Positions 9,304 to 18,039 of a stretch of 64,000 nt of DNA are shown here, piece after piece. Each line of letters begins with the position of its first letter. The stretch's first letter is position 1. The notes under the pieces were generated by a model. That model made no database searches and had not been told where the DNA came from. It was given only the letters and a program-made list of their open reading frames with translations. The DNA is from Sulfitobacter donghicola DSW-25 = KCTC 12864 = JCM 14565. Its GTDB lineage: Bacteria > Pseudomonadota > Alphaproteobacteria > Rhodobacterales > Rhodobacteraceae. The translations under genes and the position numbers were made by a program. Where the stretch lies: positions 1,736,001 to 1,800,000 of the forward strand of contig NZ_JASF01000005.1 of assembly GCF_000622405.1 (NCBI RefSeq), in the 5' to 3' direction.

Positions 9304-9996
9304 GTGACAGAACCCCAAAGCGCACCAAAAGATCTTTTGCTTCAAGCTGCGTTGGCGCATGTGCCTTTCGATGGCTGGTCGGCCGAGACTTTCGCGGCTG
9401 CAATAAGCGATTCGGGAGTGGAGAAAACGGTCGCGCAAAGCGTCTGTCCGCGTGGTGCTGTTGATCTGGCGATTCTGTATCACGAACAGGGCGATGCGCA
9501 GATGCTGGCGAAACTGGCCGAGGCGGATCTGGAAGGGATGAAGTTTCGCGAACGTGTGGCAGCCGCCGTTCAATTCCGTTTGGAAGCGATAGACGACAAA
9601 GAGCTCGTGCGTCGGGGGACTACATTGTTTGCACTGCCGATGTACGCGGCAGATGGCGCCAAGGCGATCTGGGGGACTGCGGATGCGATTTGGAATGCGT
9701 TGGGTGATACCTCGGATGATGTGAATTGGTATTCCAAACGCGCAACGCTTAGCGGTGTTTATTCCGCTACGATTCTGTATTGGCTTGGGGATGACAGCGA
9801 CGGGCACGCTGACACATGGGCGTTTTTGGATCGCCGGATTGAAAACGTCATGCAGATTGAAAAGCTGAAGGCCCAAGTAAAGGACAGCCCGTTGCTGAGC
9901 AAACTCGTTGCTGGCCCAACATGGTTGATGAGCCACGTAAAAGCACCTCAACGTGCGCCGCAATCGGGTCTGCCAGGGCGCTGGGACCGCTCCTGA
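9304..9996 (+). CDS. COQ9 family protein
   Basis: A 230-residue protein resembling COQ9, a lipid-binding helper of ubiquinone biosynthesis that presents intermediates to the Coq hydroxylases in other organisms. The conserved central region includes RVAAAVQFRLEAI and a C-terminal amphipathic stretch with ENVMQIEKLKA. The start is GTG at 9304, preceded six bases upstream by aggaga. It lies between the divergent rpsU and bioM; no other ubiquinone gene is adjacent. Confidence 0.85.
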   Translation: MTEPQSAPKDLLLQAALAHVPFDGWSAETFAAAISDSGVEKTVAQSVCPRGAVDLAILYHEQGDAQMLAKLAEADLEGMKFRERVAAAVQFRLEAIDDKELVRRGTTLFALPMYAADGAKAIWGTADAIWNALGDTSDDVNWYSKRATLSGVYSATILYWLGDDSDGHADTWAFLDRRIENVMQIEKLKAQVKDSPLLSKLVAGPTWLMSHVKAPQRAPQSGLPGRWDRS

Positions 9997-10065
9997 GGTT
10001 TCACCTGTTCGAGTGAGCGTCAGCCTGTTAGATCGTGTTTGATTTTCCGCAACAGGGTCTGCCCC

Positions 10066-10797
10066 ATGTCTAAACCGCTCACCCTTATTGAATTGGATTC
10101 CGTTGATCTTGAGATTGATGGCAAGCAGCTGTTGCGCGGCGTGTCCTTGCAATCTGATGCGCAACGCATTGCAGTTATGGGGCGCAATGGTTCTGGCAAA
10201 ACAACGCTGGCACGTGTGATGGCGGGGTTGCAGGTTCCAAACGGCGGAGCGGTGCGGATTGCGGGTGTGGATGTGGCGCGCGACAGGCGTGGCGCACTGG
10301 GGGCCGTTGGCATCCTGTTTCAAAACCCAGACCATCAGATCATTTTCCCAACCGTGGGCGAAGAGCTGGCCTTTGGTCTTAAACAGATGGGTTTGGGTAA
10401 GGCCGAGGTCGCAGATCGGGTTTCGCAGACGCTTGAGGGTTTCGGCAAAGCCTCATGGCTTGATGCAGCGATCCACCAACTGTCACAAGGTCAAAAGCAG
10501 CTGGTCTGCTTGATGGCGATCCTTGCAATGGGCCCCAAGGTCATCATTCTGGATGAACCGTTTGCAGGGCTGGATATTCCCACCTCGATGCATCTGGAGC
10601 GCGCACTATCCAAGCTAGAGACAGCTTTGGTTCATATCACCCATGATCCACAGACTATTCTGTCTTATGACCATGCGATCTGGATCGAAGCTGGAAAAGT
10701 CGAAATGCAAGGCTCGGCTGGCGAGGTGGCAAGCGCCTTTGAAATGGCTATGCGGAAACTGGGAGAACGTGATGATTTCGCTGACCTCTCCGGTTAA
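10066..10797 (+). CDS. bioM: Biotin ECF transporter ATPase BioM
   Basis: ATP-hydrolysing subunit of the energy-coupling-factor biotin importer. The 243-residue protein has a Walker A motif GRNGSGKTT at 39-47, a Q-loop (FQNPDHQI), signature LSQGQKQL, Walker B VIILDEPFAGLD and a switch histidine (HITHDP). The ATG at 10066 (MSKPLTLIE) is chosen from a frame open since 10039. The gene overlaps bioN by 26 bases, so the two are translationally coupled. Confidence 0.95.
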   Translation: MSKPLTLIELDSVDLEIDGKQLLRGVSLQSDAQRIAVMGRNGSGKTTLARVMAGLQVPNGGAVRIAGVDVARDRRGALGAVGILFQNPDHQIIFPTVGEELAFGLKQMGLGKAEVADRVSQTLEGFGKASWLDAAIHQLSQGQKQLVCLMAILAMGPKVIILDEPFAGLDIPTSMHLERALSKLETALVHITHDPQTILSYDHAIWIEAGKVEMQGSAGEVASAFEMAMRKLGERDDFADLSG

Positions 10798-11389
10798 AAC
10801 CCGCGCCCACGGCTGGCCAGCAGGGGCCAAATTGCTCGGGTTGTGTGTAGCATCAGTTGGGTTGTTTTCTGCGCCCTACCTCTGGGTGCAAATGGCAGCG
10901 GCCGCGACGACCCTGCTTCTCTATAGTCTACCGGGGCAGGTTTTTTTGCGTTTTGGGCTGCGCCGCCTTCTTCCGCTTTGGCCTTTTGTGGTGCTGGTCC
11001 TTGTTTGGCATGTGGCTACCTCAGCCGCCTATCTTGGCGCCGTCATTACCTTGCGGATGTTGACCGCTGTGGCATTGGCAAACCTCGTGACGATGACCAC
11101 CAGCCTTGAGGCGATGATGGATGTATTCAGGCGAATACTTCGCCCTTTTTCCCGCATGGGCCTGAATTTTCGTGCGATTGAGCTTGCAGCCGCGATGGTG
11201 ATCCGCTTTACCCCCGTCCTAGCCGAAAAAGGCGCTGCACTTACCCTCGCTTGGCGGGCGCGTGCGCGGCGCCGTGCTGGCTGGAGAGTAATTGTGCCGT
11301 TCATGGTGCTGGCGTTAGATGACGCTGACCATGTGGCGGACGCCCTGCGCGCGCGTGGGGGTTTTGATACGGATAAGGAACGACACTAA
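10772..11389 (+). CDS. bioN: Biotin ECF transporter permease BioN
   Basis: A 205-residue T-component, the membrane scaffold linking BioM to the substrate-binding BioY. It has several hydrophobic segments between about residues 18 and 100 and a cytoplasmic coupling region with Ala-Arg motifs (WRARARRRAGW near residue 155). The start at 10772 lies inside the end of bioM, with gggag just upstream. Its stop codon shares one base with the bioY start. Confidence 0.92.
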   Translation: MISLTSPVKTRAHGWPAGAKLLGLCVASVGLFSAPYLWVQMAAAATTLLLYSLPGQVFLRFGLRRLLPLWPFVVLVLVWHVATSAAYLGAVITLRMLTAVALANLVTMTTSLEAMMDVFRRILRPFSRMGLNFRAIELAAAMVIRFTPVLAEKGAALTLAWRARARRRAGWRVIVPFMVLALDDADHVADALRARGGFDTDKERH

Positions 11390-11934
11390 TGGAACGTACT
11401 GTAACGCTGGTTGCCCTGTTTGCGGCATTGATTGCAGCGCTGGGTTTGATCCCGCAACTTACCCTGGCCTTTGGTGTGCCGATCACTGCGCAGAGCCTTG
11501 GCATCATGCTATGCGGCACGGTTTTGGGTTCACGGCGCGGGTTCCTTGCAGCCCTACTATTTGTTGCCTTGGTTGCTGTTGGCCTGCCTTTGTTGTCCGG
11601 TGGCCGCGGTGGGTTGGGTCTGTTTACATCACCAACTGCAGGTTTCCTGATTGGTTTCCCAATCGCCGCATTCGCGACGGGCTATGTGATGGAGCGCCTC
11701 AGCACGCTGAACGTTGGTGTTGCTGCGGGTATCGCGGCGGTCATCGGCGGGGTGGTTGTGCTTTATGTCTTTGGCATCGCAGGTCTGGCGATTGTCTTGG
11801 ATAAAACCGCTCCAGAGGCGGCCTTGTTGGTCAAGATCTTTATTCCTGGTGACTTGATCAAGGCGGTTCTTGCGGGTCTTATCACTGCCGCGCTGTATCG
11901 TGCGCGCCCAAACAGCGTGCTTTCACGCGCCTAA
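11389..11934 (+). CDS. bioY: Biotin transporter substrate-binding subunit BioY
   Basis: A 181-residue integral membrane S-component that binds biotin; six hydrophobic segments are visible. Family signatures include VPITAQSLGIMLCGTVLG (about 30-47), a GGRGGLG loop and GFLIGFPIAA. The order bioM-bioN-bioY completes the transporter. The 3' end overlaps the convergent thiolase gene by 12 bases, with no terminator between them. I found no BioR-type operator upstream of bioM. Confidence 0.95.
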   Translation: MERTVTLVALFAALIAALGLIPQLTLAFGVPITAQSLGIMLCGTVLGSRRGFLAALLFVALVAVGLPLLSGGRGGLGLFTSPTAGFLIGFPIAAFATGYVMERLSTLNVGVAAGIAAVIGGVVVLYVFGIAGLAIVLDKTAPEAALLVKIFIPGDLIKAVLAGLITAALYRARPNSVLSRA

Positions 11935-13023
11935 AAACACGGCTGTCGCGATGCCGCCCGCAGCGGCAATCGCGGCAAGCCCCTTTCCGCCGGTTTGCTT
12001 TAGCTCATGAAATAGCCGGACAGCATTGATTGCGCCTGACGCACCAATGGGATGCCCACGCGCCAATGCGCCCCCCCCGACATTCACGATCGACGGATCA
12101 ATGTCCGCACTTTGAACACAGGCAATTGCCTGAACGGCAAAGGCCTCCATAATCTCTGCACGGTTGATGTCCTGAGGCTTTATCCCCGTTTGGGCCTGCA
12201 CCGCTTTGATTGCAGCCAAAGGCGCAATACCGGGAAGCTCGGGGCGGTCGCCCTTTGACGCGCCCCCCCAAATGGCGATCCCTTGAAAATCCAGTTCTCG
12301 GCTGATGCGTTCAGATACAACGATGCAAAAGGCAGCTCCATCTGCAGCAACGGCGGTATTGGCTGCTGTGATATCCCCCGTAATCACCTTTGCTCGTTGG
12401 GCGAGTTTACCAGACATTCTGCGCGCAAAGGGGTCTTTGTCTTGATTCTTGATCGAAACAATTTCCTTGGGATGTGGGGGGGCGGCCAAGGCTTTCTCAT
12501 GGCTGGAGATTGCCCAAGTGTCTTGGGCCTCTCTCGTGATCCCATAGAGTTTTCCCAAATCATCTGCCGCCTCTGACATGTCAGGGTCGCGGTCGGGCCA
12601 AGGCGTGAAGGGGGGCTGGTCATAGGGTTCATCTGGGCGACCATCGGGAAAGGTTTTCATGCGCGTCGGTCTGCGCGAATAGCTTTCGACACCGCCGGCG
12701 ACAACAATGTCGGCAGCGCCGCTTTCGATCATCGCTTTGGCTAATAGCAACGCATCCAACCCGCCTGCACATTGGCGATCAATGCTGAGGCCAGCCACAG
12801 ATTCTGGCAGGCCAGCGGCCAGCGCGATCAGCCGTGCTGGGTTGCCACCGCCGCCAATTGCGTTTGAAACGATCACCTCATCCACTTGGTCAGCTGTAAT
12901 GCCCATTTCGGTGAGAGCAGCAGTAATCACTGGCGCTGCAAGCTGATCAAGGGTGAGAGCAGCAAATGCTCCGCCTCTTGGAACAACGGCACTGCGTTTT
13001 GCGGCTATGATCCGTGCGGTCAT
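11923..13023 (-). CDS. Thiolase family protein lacking the second catalytic cysteine
   Basis: A 366-residue thiolase-fold protein. The nucleophile Cys85 is present in DRQCAGGLDA, and His324 is present in GHPIGASGA. The position of the second catalytic cysteine holds Ala353 (GLAAIAAAGGIATA), and the usual NEAF motif reads MEAF. It could be a condensing or decarboxylating variant, or an enzyme with altered chemistry; ordinary reversible thiolysis looks doubtful. It is coupled by a four-base overlap to the AMP-ligase gene before it and is convergent with bioY. Confidence 0.88.
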   Translation of the reverse strand: MTARIIAAKRSAVVPRGGAFAALTLDQLAAPVITAALTEMGITADQVDEVIVSNAIGGGGNPARLIALAAGLPESVAGLSIDRQCAGGLDALLLAKAMIESGAADIVVAGGVESYSRRPTRMKTFPDGRPDEPYDQPPFTPWPDRDPDMSEAADDLGKLYGITREAQDTWAISSHEKALAAPPHPKEIVSIKNQDKDPFARRMSGKLAQRAKVITGDITAANTAVAADGAAFCIVVSERISRELDFQGIAIWGGASKGDRPELPGIAPLAAIKAVQAQTGIKPQDINRAEIMEAFAVQAIACVQSADIDPSIVNVGGGALARGHPIGASGAINAVRLFHELKQTGGKGLAAIAAAGGIATAVFLGA

Positions 13024-14219
13024 TCAAGGGCTCCGATCAGTGTTTCGATCTGCGGCAAGTCGGGTTTGCCAGAGGGCAGCAGGGGAAGCGAGGCAAGGAA
13101 AACCACTTGTCGCGGGACGATCAGATTTTCGGCTTTGCAGTAGTCGAATAGCCTGTCACGCAAGGCCGTATTTTCCGCACCTTCCATCACAGCGATCAAG
13201 TGATGACCGCGCAGCACATCTGGGCGTGGGATAACGGCACAGGTTGGCATTCCTGCGATATTGGCAAATTGGGTTTCCAACTCATCTGGGAAAACACTTT
13301 GGTCGGCGATTTTCACCATTCGGCTAACGCGCCCCCGCAAAAATAGATTGCCGTTTTCGTCTAATACGCCGCGCTCCCCCACGGTGATCCATCCGCCGTT
13401 TTCCATAGTGGTCGGGCTGTTGCCCCTTAGATACCCGTCAAACAAATAGGGGCTGCGCACCCAAATGGTACCTGTGCCATCAGGTTGCGGATCGCGTATT
13501 TCGATCTCTACGTCGGGGTAGGCACGGCCAACCGATCCAAAGGGCGTAGTGTGATCGCTCAAAGTGATAAAGCTACTCTCAGCCGCGCCGTAAAACACCA
13601 GCAGGTCGGCATCTGGGCAGATCGTGTTCACATGGTGGCGCACGGCATCGCTTAACGTCCCGCCACCACATAAAATCAGACGTATATCGGGAAGCCTTGC
13701 ACTCGAGGGGAGCAAACGAAGCTGTGTCGGCGTGGCGTATAAGATGCTGCAGTGATGGCGCAAAAGGTGCTCTGATTGCTGTAGTGCCGACAACTCGGAT
13801 AGGGCGTGAACATCATGCCCCAAATGCAGCCCCTCCAGAACGCCATATAGCGCGAGGGAATGGCTAAGGCTGCCAAGCACAGCAATACTATCCTTGGCCG
13901 AGTATTTAAAAAGCTTGGCGTTAGCGTGAAAACTTTTGATCCACGACTCTTGCGTACGGGCGATCACCTTTGGTTGCCCAGAGGTGCCGCCAGTGAGCGT
14001 TGCGAATTGGGAAGAGCTTAGGGTGGACAGGTCTAGATTGGCAAAATCACTCAGGCAAAATCCGGTATCTGACCCCAATGTATCTGCCAGCCCCTGAAGC
14101 GCTAGAGAAACGGGTTGGGCGGCAATGGATGCTTGGGCAGTTCGTTTTTCGGGAATGAATGCGAGGTCCGTGAAAAACGCACGCGCATCGGGGTGCCATT
14201 TGAAACGCTGCGCGGACAT
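13020..14219 (-). CDS. Short AMP-binding acyl-CoA synthetase
   Basis: A 399-residue ANL-superfamily ligase. It has the ATP-binding loop LTGGTSGQPK near 75-84, an FYGAAESS motif (A5), the GERGVLDENGNLFLRGR hinge region and the C-terminal catalytic-lysine loop PSGKPDL. It lacks roughly the first hundred residues of typical family members, so the substrate-side lobe is reduced. ATG at 14219 has aggatc upstream. It forms a two-gene unit with the thiolase. The acyl substrate is unknown; a biotin-precursor acid is only a guess from the neighbouring transporter. Confidence 0.85.
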   Translation of the reverse strand: MSAQRFKWHPDARAFFTDLAFIPEKRTAQASIAAQPVSLALQGLADTLGSDTGFCLSDFANLDLSTLSSSQFATLTGGTSGQPKVIARTQESWIKSFHANAKLFKYSAKDSIAVLGSLSHSLALYGVLEGLHLGHDVHALSELSALQQSEHLLRHHCSILYATPTQLRLLPSSARLPDIRLILCGGGTLSDAVRHHVNTICPDADLLVFYGAAESSFITLSDHTTPFGSVGRAYPDVEIEIRDPQPDGTGTIWVRSPYLFDGYLRGNSPTTMENGGWITVGERGVLDENGNLFLRGRVSRMVKIADQSVFPDELETQFANIAGMPTCAVIPRPDVLRGHHLIAVMEGAENTALRDRLFDYCKAENLIVPRQVVFLASLPLLPSGKPDLPQIETLIGALE

Positions 14220-14355
14220 GGGGTGATCCTTTTGAACGGTGTTGGGCTGCTTTATCAAACTCGGCTGGGGGTGGCTACAGGCTGTCATATGGGGGTGTAC
14301 TCCCCTTGGGGCGGGTTTATGTTGCTGGCAAGAAATTGAATTAAAGGAGCAAGCG

Positions 14356-15342
14356 ATGTCTCAGATGATGCGTGCCGTTGAAATCACCCAAGCGGGTGGT
14401 CCTGATGTGCTGAAAGTAACCGAGCGCCCGATGCCAGAGGCGGGTCACGGTGATGTGGTGATCAAGGTTGCTTGGGCTGGGGTGAACCGTCCTGATGCGT
14501 TGCAGCGGGCAGGGGCCTATGCGCCGCCGCCAACCGCCAGCGATTTGCCCGGGCTAGAGGCCTCCGGCGAAGTGGTTGCCATTGGTGATGGTGTTTCAGG
14601 GCTGGCCTTGGGCGACAAGGTCTGCGCCCTTTTGCCTGGTGGTGGCTATGCTGAATATGTCGCCACTCCAGCTGCCCATTGCCTGCCTGTCCCAACAGGT
14701 CTGAGCCTGAAGGAAGCGGCGTGCCTTCCCGAAACATTCTTTACCGTATGGTCTAATGTCTTCATGCGCGGTGGCCTGAAAGCAGGTGAAAAGATTTTGA
14801 TCCATGGGGGTTCATCTGGCATTGGGACAACAGCAATCCAGCTGGCGAATGCCTTTGGTGCGCGCGTTTTTGTGACGGCTGGCAGCGCGGATAAATGCGC
14901 GGCTTGCGTCAAGCTGGGTGCGGAACGTGCCATCAACTATCGCGAAGAGGATTTCGTCGAGGTGATGAAAGCCGAAGGCGGCGCCGATCTGATTTTGGAC
15001 ATGGTTGGCGGTGATTATATCGCCCGTAACCTCAAATCGCTGGACTTGGATGGGCGGTTGGTGCAAATCGCGTTCTTGGGCGGGCCAAAGGCCGAGATTA
15101 ATTTCGCCCCGCTTATGGCGCGCAGGCTGACAATGACGGGCTCCACATTGCGCCCTCAGTCTGATTTGGCCAAGGCGCGGATCGCAACCGAGTTGCGCGA
15201 GGCAGTCTGGCCTTTGTTAGACGCAGGCAGCGTCGCACCCGTGATGGATAGCGAGTTTGCGTTTGAGGACGCCGCCGCCGCGCATACGCGGATGGAAGGC
15301 AGCGGCCACATCGGCAAGATCGTTCTAAAAGTTAGCGGTTAA
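14356..15342 (+). CDS. NAD(P)H quinone oxidoreductase, zinc-independent MDR family
   Basis: A 328-residue medium-chain reductase of the quinone oxidoreductase (PIG3-like) group. The N-terminal GroES-like domain has AGVNRPDALQRAGAY and PGLEASGEV; the cofactor motif IHGGSSGIGTTAIQLA starts at about 149. The zinc-binding cysteines of alcohol dehydrogenases are absent. It probably reduces quinones or enones with NADPH. ATG at 14356 has aaagga eight bases upstream; a longer frame from 14239 is rejected. Confidence 0.9.
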   Translation: MSQMMRAVEITQAGGPDVLKVTERPMPEAGHGDVVIKVAWAGVNRPDALQRAGAYAPPPTASDLPGLEASGEVVAIGDGVSGLALGDKVCALLPGGGYAEYVATPAAHCLPVPTGLSLKEAACLPETFFTVWSNVFMRGGLKAGEKILIHGGSSGIGTTAIQLANAFGARVFVTAGSADKCAACVKLGAERAINYREEDFVEVMKAEGGADLILDMVGGDYIARNLKSLDLDGRLVQIAFLGGPKAEINFAPLMARRLTMTGSTLRPQSDLAKARIATELREAVWPLLDAGSVAPVMDSEFAFEDAAAAHTRMEGSGHIGKIVLKVSG

Positions 15343-15351
15343 GCAATAACT

Positions 15352-15381
15352 TTACAGGGCAGCAGTACCGTCGCCCTGTAA
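15352..15381. terminator. Bidirectional hairpin between convergent genes
   Basis: Nine-base perfect arms TTACAGGGC and GCCCTGTAA flank a 12-base loop, between the stop codons of the quinone oxidoreductase and the RNase T2 gene. The T run is short, so strength is uncertain. The position fits a shared terminator. Confidence 0.5.
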
Positions 15382-15390
15382 GCCACCCCG

Positions 15391-16029
15391 CTATCGCAGC
15401 GGCGTAAATACCGCATCCTTTAAAGTGCAATCTTTGATCACGTCACGCCCGCATGGAACAGGCTCCAGATCCCGAGACATGCAGATACGGGCCTCTTGGA
15501 TGTACCCTTGGCGGCAGGTGATTGTGATGCTGTCGCGGGTGAGGTTTGGATTGTCTTTGATAAAGGCATCTTCGACGACCGAGGCGGGCAGCTTCACCGT
15601 GCGATCCAGCTTGCGAAAAATCGCAGGGCGGGTGATTGCGCCATAGGCGCGCCGCGACAGATCGTAATAATCCGACGCGCTCAGATCTGTGCAGCTGCCG
15701 TGTTTGTTCCACTGGTGCCAAGCAAGGCCACCTGTTCCCATGATATCGGCCATATCTGCTGTCATCCCGCGGGATGGTGGGCGTTTGGCGGTTTGGCAAT
15801 ACGATGGGTAGCCCTGATGAAACTGTGGCCAAAGCCCGTGCAGAATCCATCCGTGGTCTTCAGAATCATCACACTGTGGCGAGTTGCGCGTGTCGCCCTC
15901 TAGTGCGCACCAATTCGCCGACCAGCTCAGCGCGACAACGTAATAATCGAACTCTCCGGCGCGTTCGCCTTTGGCAAAAGCAGGGAGGGCTGCCAATGAC
16001 AGCAAGCAGATCAGAAAAAAGCGGCGCAT
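15391..16029 (-). CDS. Ribonuclease T2 family protein, secreted
   Basis: A 212-residue protein with a cleavable signal peptide (about 1-19, ending ALPAFA). Family motif CAS I is WILHGLWPQ with His64. CAS II is WHQWNKHGSC with His110, but the usual Glu of HEW is Gln106. Cysteines suited to disulfides are present. RNase T2 enzymes cut RNA through a 2',3'-cyclic intermediate; a periplasmic scavenging role is likely. The Glu-to-Gln change may lower activity. Confidence 0.9.
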   Translation of the reverse strand: MRRFFLICLLSLAALPAFAKGERAGEFDYYVVALSWSANWCALEGDTRNSPQCDDSEDHGWILHGLWPQFHQGYPSYCQTAKRPPSRGMTADMADIMGTGGLAWHQWNKHGSCTDLSASDYYDLSRRAYGAITRPAIFRKLDRTVKLPASVVEDAFIKDNPNLTRDSITITCRQGYIQEARICMSRDLEPVPCGRDVIKDCTLKDAVFTPLR

Positions 16030-16156
16030 CTGGGGTCTTTCCTTATGGGTGGTCTTTATCTATATAAGCCACAAGTTCCCCCAAATTGGAAACGGTTCCG
16101 GCCTCCGGGACAGCCTCTTTCAGGCGACGGGGAAGGTCCGTTTAAAGGAGATAGAC

Positions 16157-16918
16157 ATGGGCAAACCTATTATGGCGAAAGCCACCGCTGTTTGGCTGGT
16201 GGATAACACAACAATCAGCTTTAAGCAGATCGCGGATTTCGTCGGGATGCACGAGCTGGAAGTGCAGGGCATTGCCGATGGCGATGTTGCGACTGGCGTG
16301 AAGGGTTTTGACCCGATCACAAACAACCAGCTGACGCAGGAAGAGATCGACAAAGCGCAGGCAAGCCCGTTGCACAAGCTGTCGCTCAAGTTCCTCGCCG
16401 CTGCTCAGGGCGAAGAAAAACGCCGCGGCCCACGCTATACGCCCCTGTCCAAACGTCAGGACCGTCCAGCGTCGATTTTGTGGTTGGTTAAATTCCACCC
16501 CGAACTGTCTGACGCACAGGTCAGCAAGCTGGTCGGCACGACCAAGCCGACCATTCAGGCGATCCGTGAACGCACGCACTGGAACATCTCAAACATTCAG
16601 CCAATCGACCCTGTTGCGCTGGGCCTGTGTAAACAGTCCGAGCTGGATGCGATGGTTCAAAAAGCCGCTGCCAAGAAAGCCGCCGAAGGTGGTGTTATGT
16701 CTGACGATGAACGCCGCAAGCTGGTGAGCACCGAGCAGAGCCTTGGTATGGATGCAGAGCCTAAAATCCCGTCTGCGATCGAAGGTCTCGAGACATTTTC
16801 CCTGTCTACGGATGTGGAAGAGGACGAAGACGCAGCGAAAACCGATGGTGATTTCGCGGATGCGGACAGCTTCTTTAACTTGCCTGATGGTGATGTGGAC
16901 GAAGACGACACAAAGTAA
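16157..16918 (+). CDS. trcR: Cell cycle transcriptional regulator TrcR (DUF1013)
   Basis: A 253-residue protein of the alphaproteobacterial DUF1013 family. It opens MGKPIMAKATAVWLVDNT and has a helix-turn-helix-like stretch (ISFKQIADFVGMHELEVQGI, about 21-40), a second one (LSDAQVSKLVGTTKPTIQAI, about 115-135) and an acidic C-terminal tail. The family is annotated as a cell cycle transcription factor. A frame opens at 15971, but ATG at 16157 with aaaggag upstream is the family start. A shared terminator separates it from convergent recR. Confidence 0.9.
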   Translation: MGKPIMAKATAVWLVDNTTISFKQIADFVGMHELEVQGIADGDVATGVKGFDPITNNQLTQEEIDKAQASPLHKLSLKFLAAAQGEEKRRGPRYTPLSKRQDRPASILWLVKFHPELSDAQVSKLVGTTKPTIQAIRERTHWNISNIQPIDPVALGLCKQSELDAMVQKAAAKKAAEGGVMSDDERRKLVSTEQSLGMDAEPKIPSAIEGLETFSLSTDVEEDEDAAKTDGDFADADSFFNLPDGDVDEDDTK

Positions 16919-16943
16919 GTCGCAGCATCAAATTTTCAAAGAA

Positions 16944-16970
16944 GGGCGTCTAGCGATAGGCGCCCTTTTT
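16944..16970. terminator. Bidirectional terminator between trcR and recR
   Basis: Nine-base arms with one mismatch or wobble, GGGCGTCTA and TAGGCGCCC, with a GCGA tetraloop and TTTTT after it on the plus strand. On the minus strand the hairpin is followed by TTCTTTG. Confidence 0.85.
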
Positions 16971-16989
16971 CGTTTTAGGCATAACCGTA

Positions 16990-17583
16990 TTACAGCTGTT
17001 TGCGCGCGCGCATCGCGGCTGTGATTGTCCCGTCATCAAGGTAATCCAGCTCTCCGCCAATAGGCACACCTTGGGCGAGGGAGGTCAGCTGCACCTGCCC
17101 CTCTAGCTGGTCAGCGATGTAATGGGCTGTTGTCTGTCCATCAATGGTGGCGTTTAGCGCTAGGATCACTTCGCTCACCCCTTCGCTTTGAACGCGGTCC
17201 AAAAGGCGGGGGATGCGCAATTCTTGAGGGCCAATAGCGTCCAGCGCGGAAAGGGTGCCGCCCAAAACGTGATAGCGCCCTTTGAACACGCCCGACCGCT
17301 CCATCGCCCATAGGTCGGCAACATCTTCGACAACGCATAGCTCGCCATTGGCGCGCTTTTCGCTTTCGCAGATGTCGCAGATATCGGCGGTGCCCACATT
17401 GCCGCAGTTCAGACATTCGCGCGCCGTTGCCGCGACCTGCTGCATCTGATCCGCCAAAGGCGATAGCAGCAGCGCCCGTTTGCGGATCAGGTGCAAAACC
17501 GCGCGCCGCGCCGAGCGAGGACCAAGCCCGGGCAGCTTGGCCATCAGATCGATCAAAGCATCAATATCACGGGTCGAGTTCAT
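16990..17583 (-). CDS. recR: Recombination mediator protein RecR
   Basis: A 197-residue protein of normal length. It has an N-terminal helix-hairpin-helix ([16 protein letters not shown], about 17-32), a four-cysteine zinc finger ([16 protein letters not shown], about 57-72) and a Toprim domain (about 80-175, with [12 protein letters not shown]). RecR works with RecF and RecO to load RecA at gaps. It is the third gene of the conserved dnaX-ybaB-recR order, 47 bases after ybaB. Confidence 0.97.
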   Translation of the reverse strand: MNSTRDIDALIDLMAKLPGLGPRSARRAVLHLIRKRALLLSPLADQMQQVAATARECLNCGNVGTADICDICESEKRANGELCVVEDVADLWAMERSGVFKGRYHVLGGTLSALDAIGPQELRIPRLLDRVQSEGVSEVILALNATIDGQTTAHYIADQLEGQVQLTSLAQGVPIGGELDYLDDGTITAAMRARKQL

Positions 17584-17630
17584 GTTTCAGACCTGTGGTT
17601 TTGGGGGCTGACGCGCACGGTGTCTCTAGA

Positions 17631-17975
17631 TCAGAATGGCAGTTTCATACCGGCAGGCAGGCCCATGCCTTCGGTTAGTTTCGCCATCTCGGATTGGGCG
17701 CGATCGCTGGCTTTGCCTTGTGCATCTTTGATCGCGGCAAGGATCAGATCCTCGACAACTTCCTTGTCATCACCGTTAAAGATCGACGGGTCGATATCCA
17801 GCGCCTTCAACTCACCCTTAGCGGTACAAGTTGCCTTAACCAGACCTGCGCCTGCTTCACCTTCAACCATGATGTTATGCATCTCTTCCTGCATCTCGGC
17901 CATTTTGCCCTGCATCTCTTGGGCTTTTTTCATCATGCCGGCCATATCGCCGAGACCGCCTAATCCTTTGAACAT
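17631..17975 (-). CDS. ybaB: YbaB/EbfC nucleoid-associated protein
   Basis: A 114-residue dimeric DNA-binding protein. It opens MFKGLGGLGDMAGMMKKAQE, followed by a long helix rich in Met, Gln and Glu, then a beta sheet and the C-terminal MGLPAGMKLPF. It lies between dnaX and recR as in many bacteria. ATG at 17975 has aggaga upstream; the frame open from 18068 runs into dnaX and is not used. Confidence 0.95.
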   Translation of the reverse strand: MFKGLGGLGDMAGMMKKAQEMQGKMAEMQEEMHNIMVEGEAGAGLVKATCTAKGELKALDIDPSIFNGDDKEVVEDLILAAIKDAQGKASDRAQSEMAKLTEGMGLPAGMKLPF

Positions 17976-18039
17976 TGTGTTCTCCTGTATTCTATCTGGT
18001 AGGTATATGTTTGCTTTGCGTGCTGGGAACAAGGTCGCG

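Noticed and set aside
9997..10065. Search for a biotin-responsive operator or riboswitch before bioM
   Set aside because: No BioR-like TTAT-type palindrome or structured leader was seen in the 70-base gap.
9145..10335. A 396-codon minus-strand frame across the COQ9-family and bioM genes
   Set aside because: It lies opposite two recognisable genes, has no family features and appears to be a by-product of GC-rich codon use.
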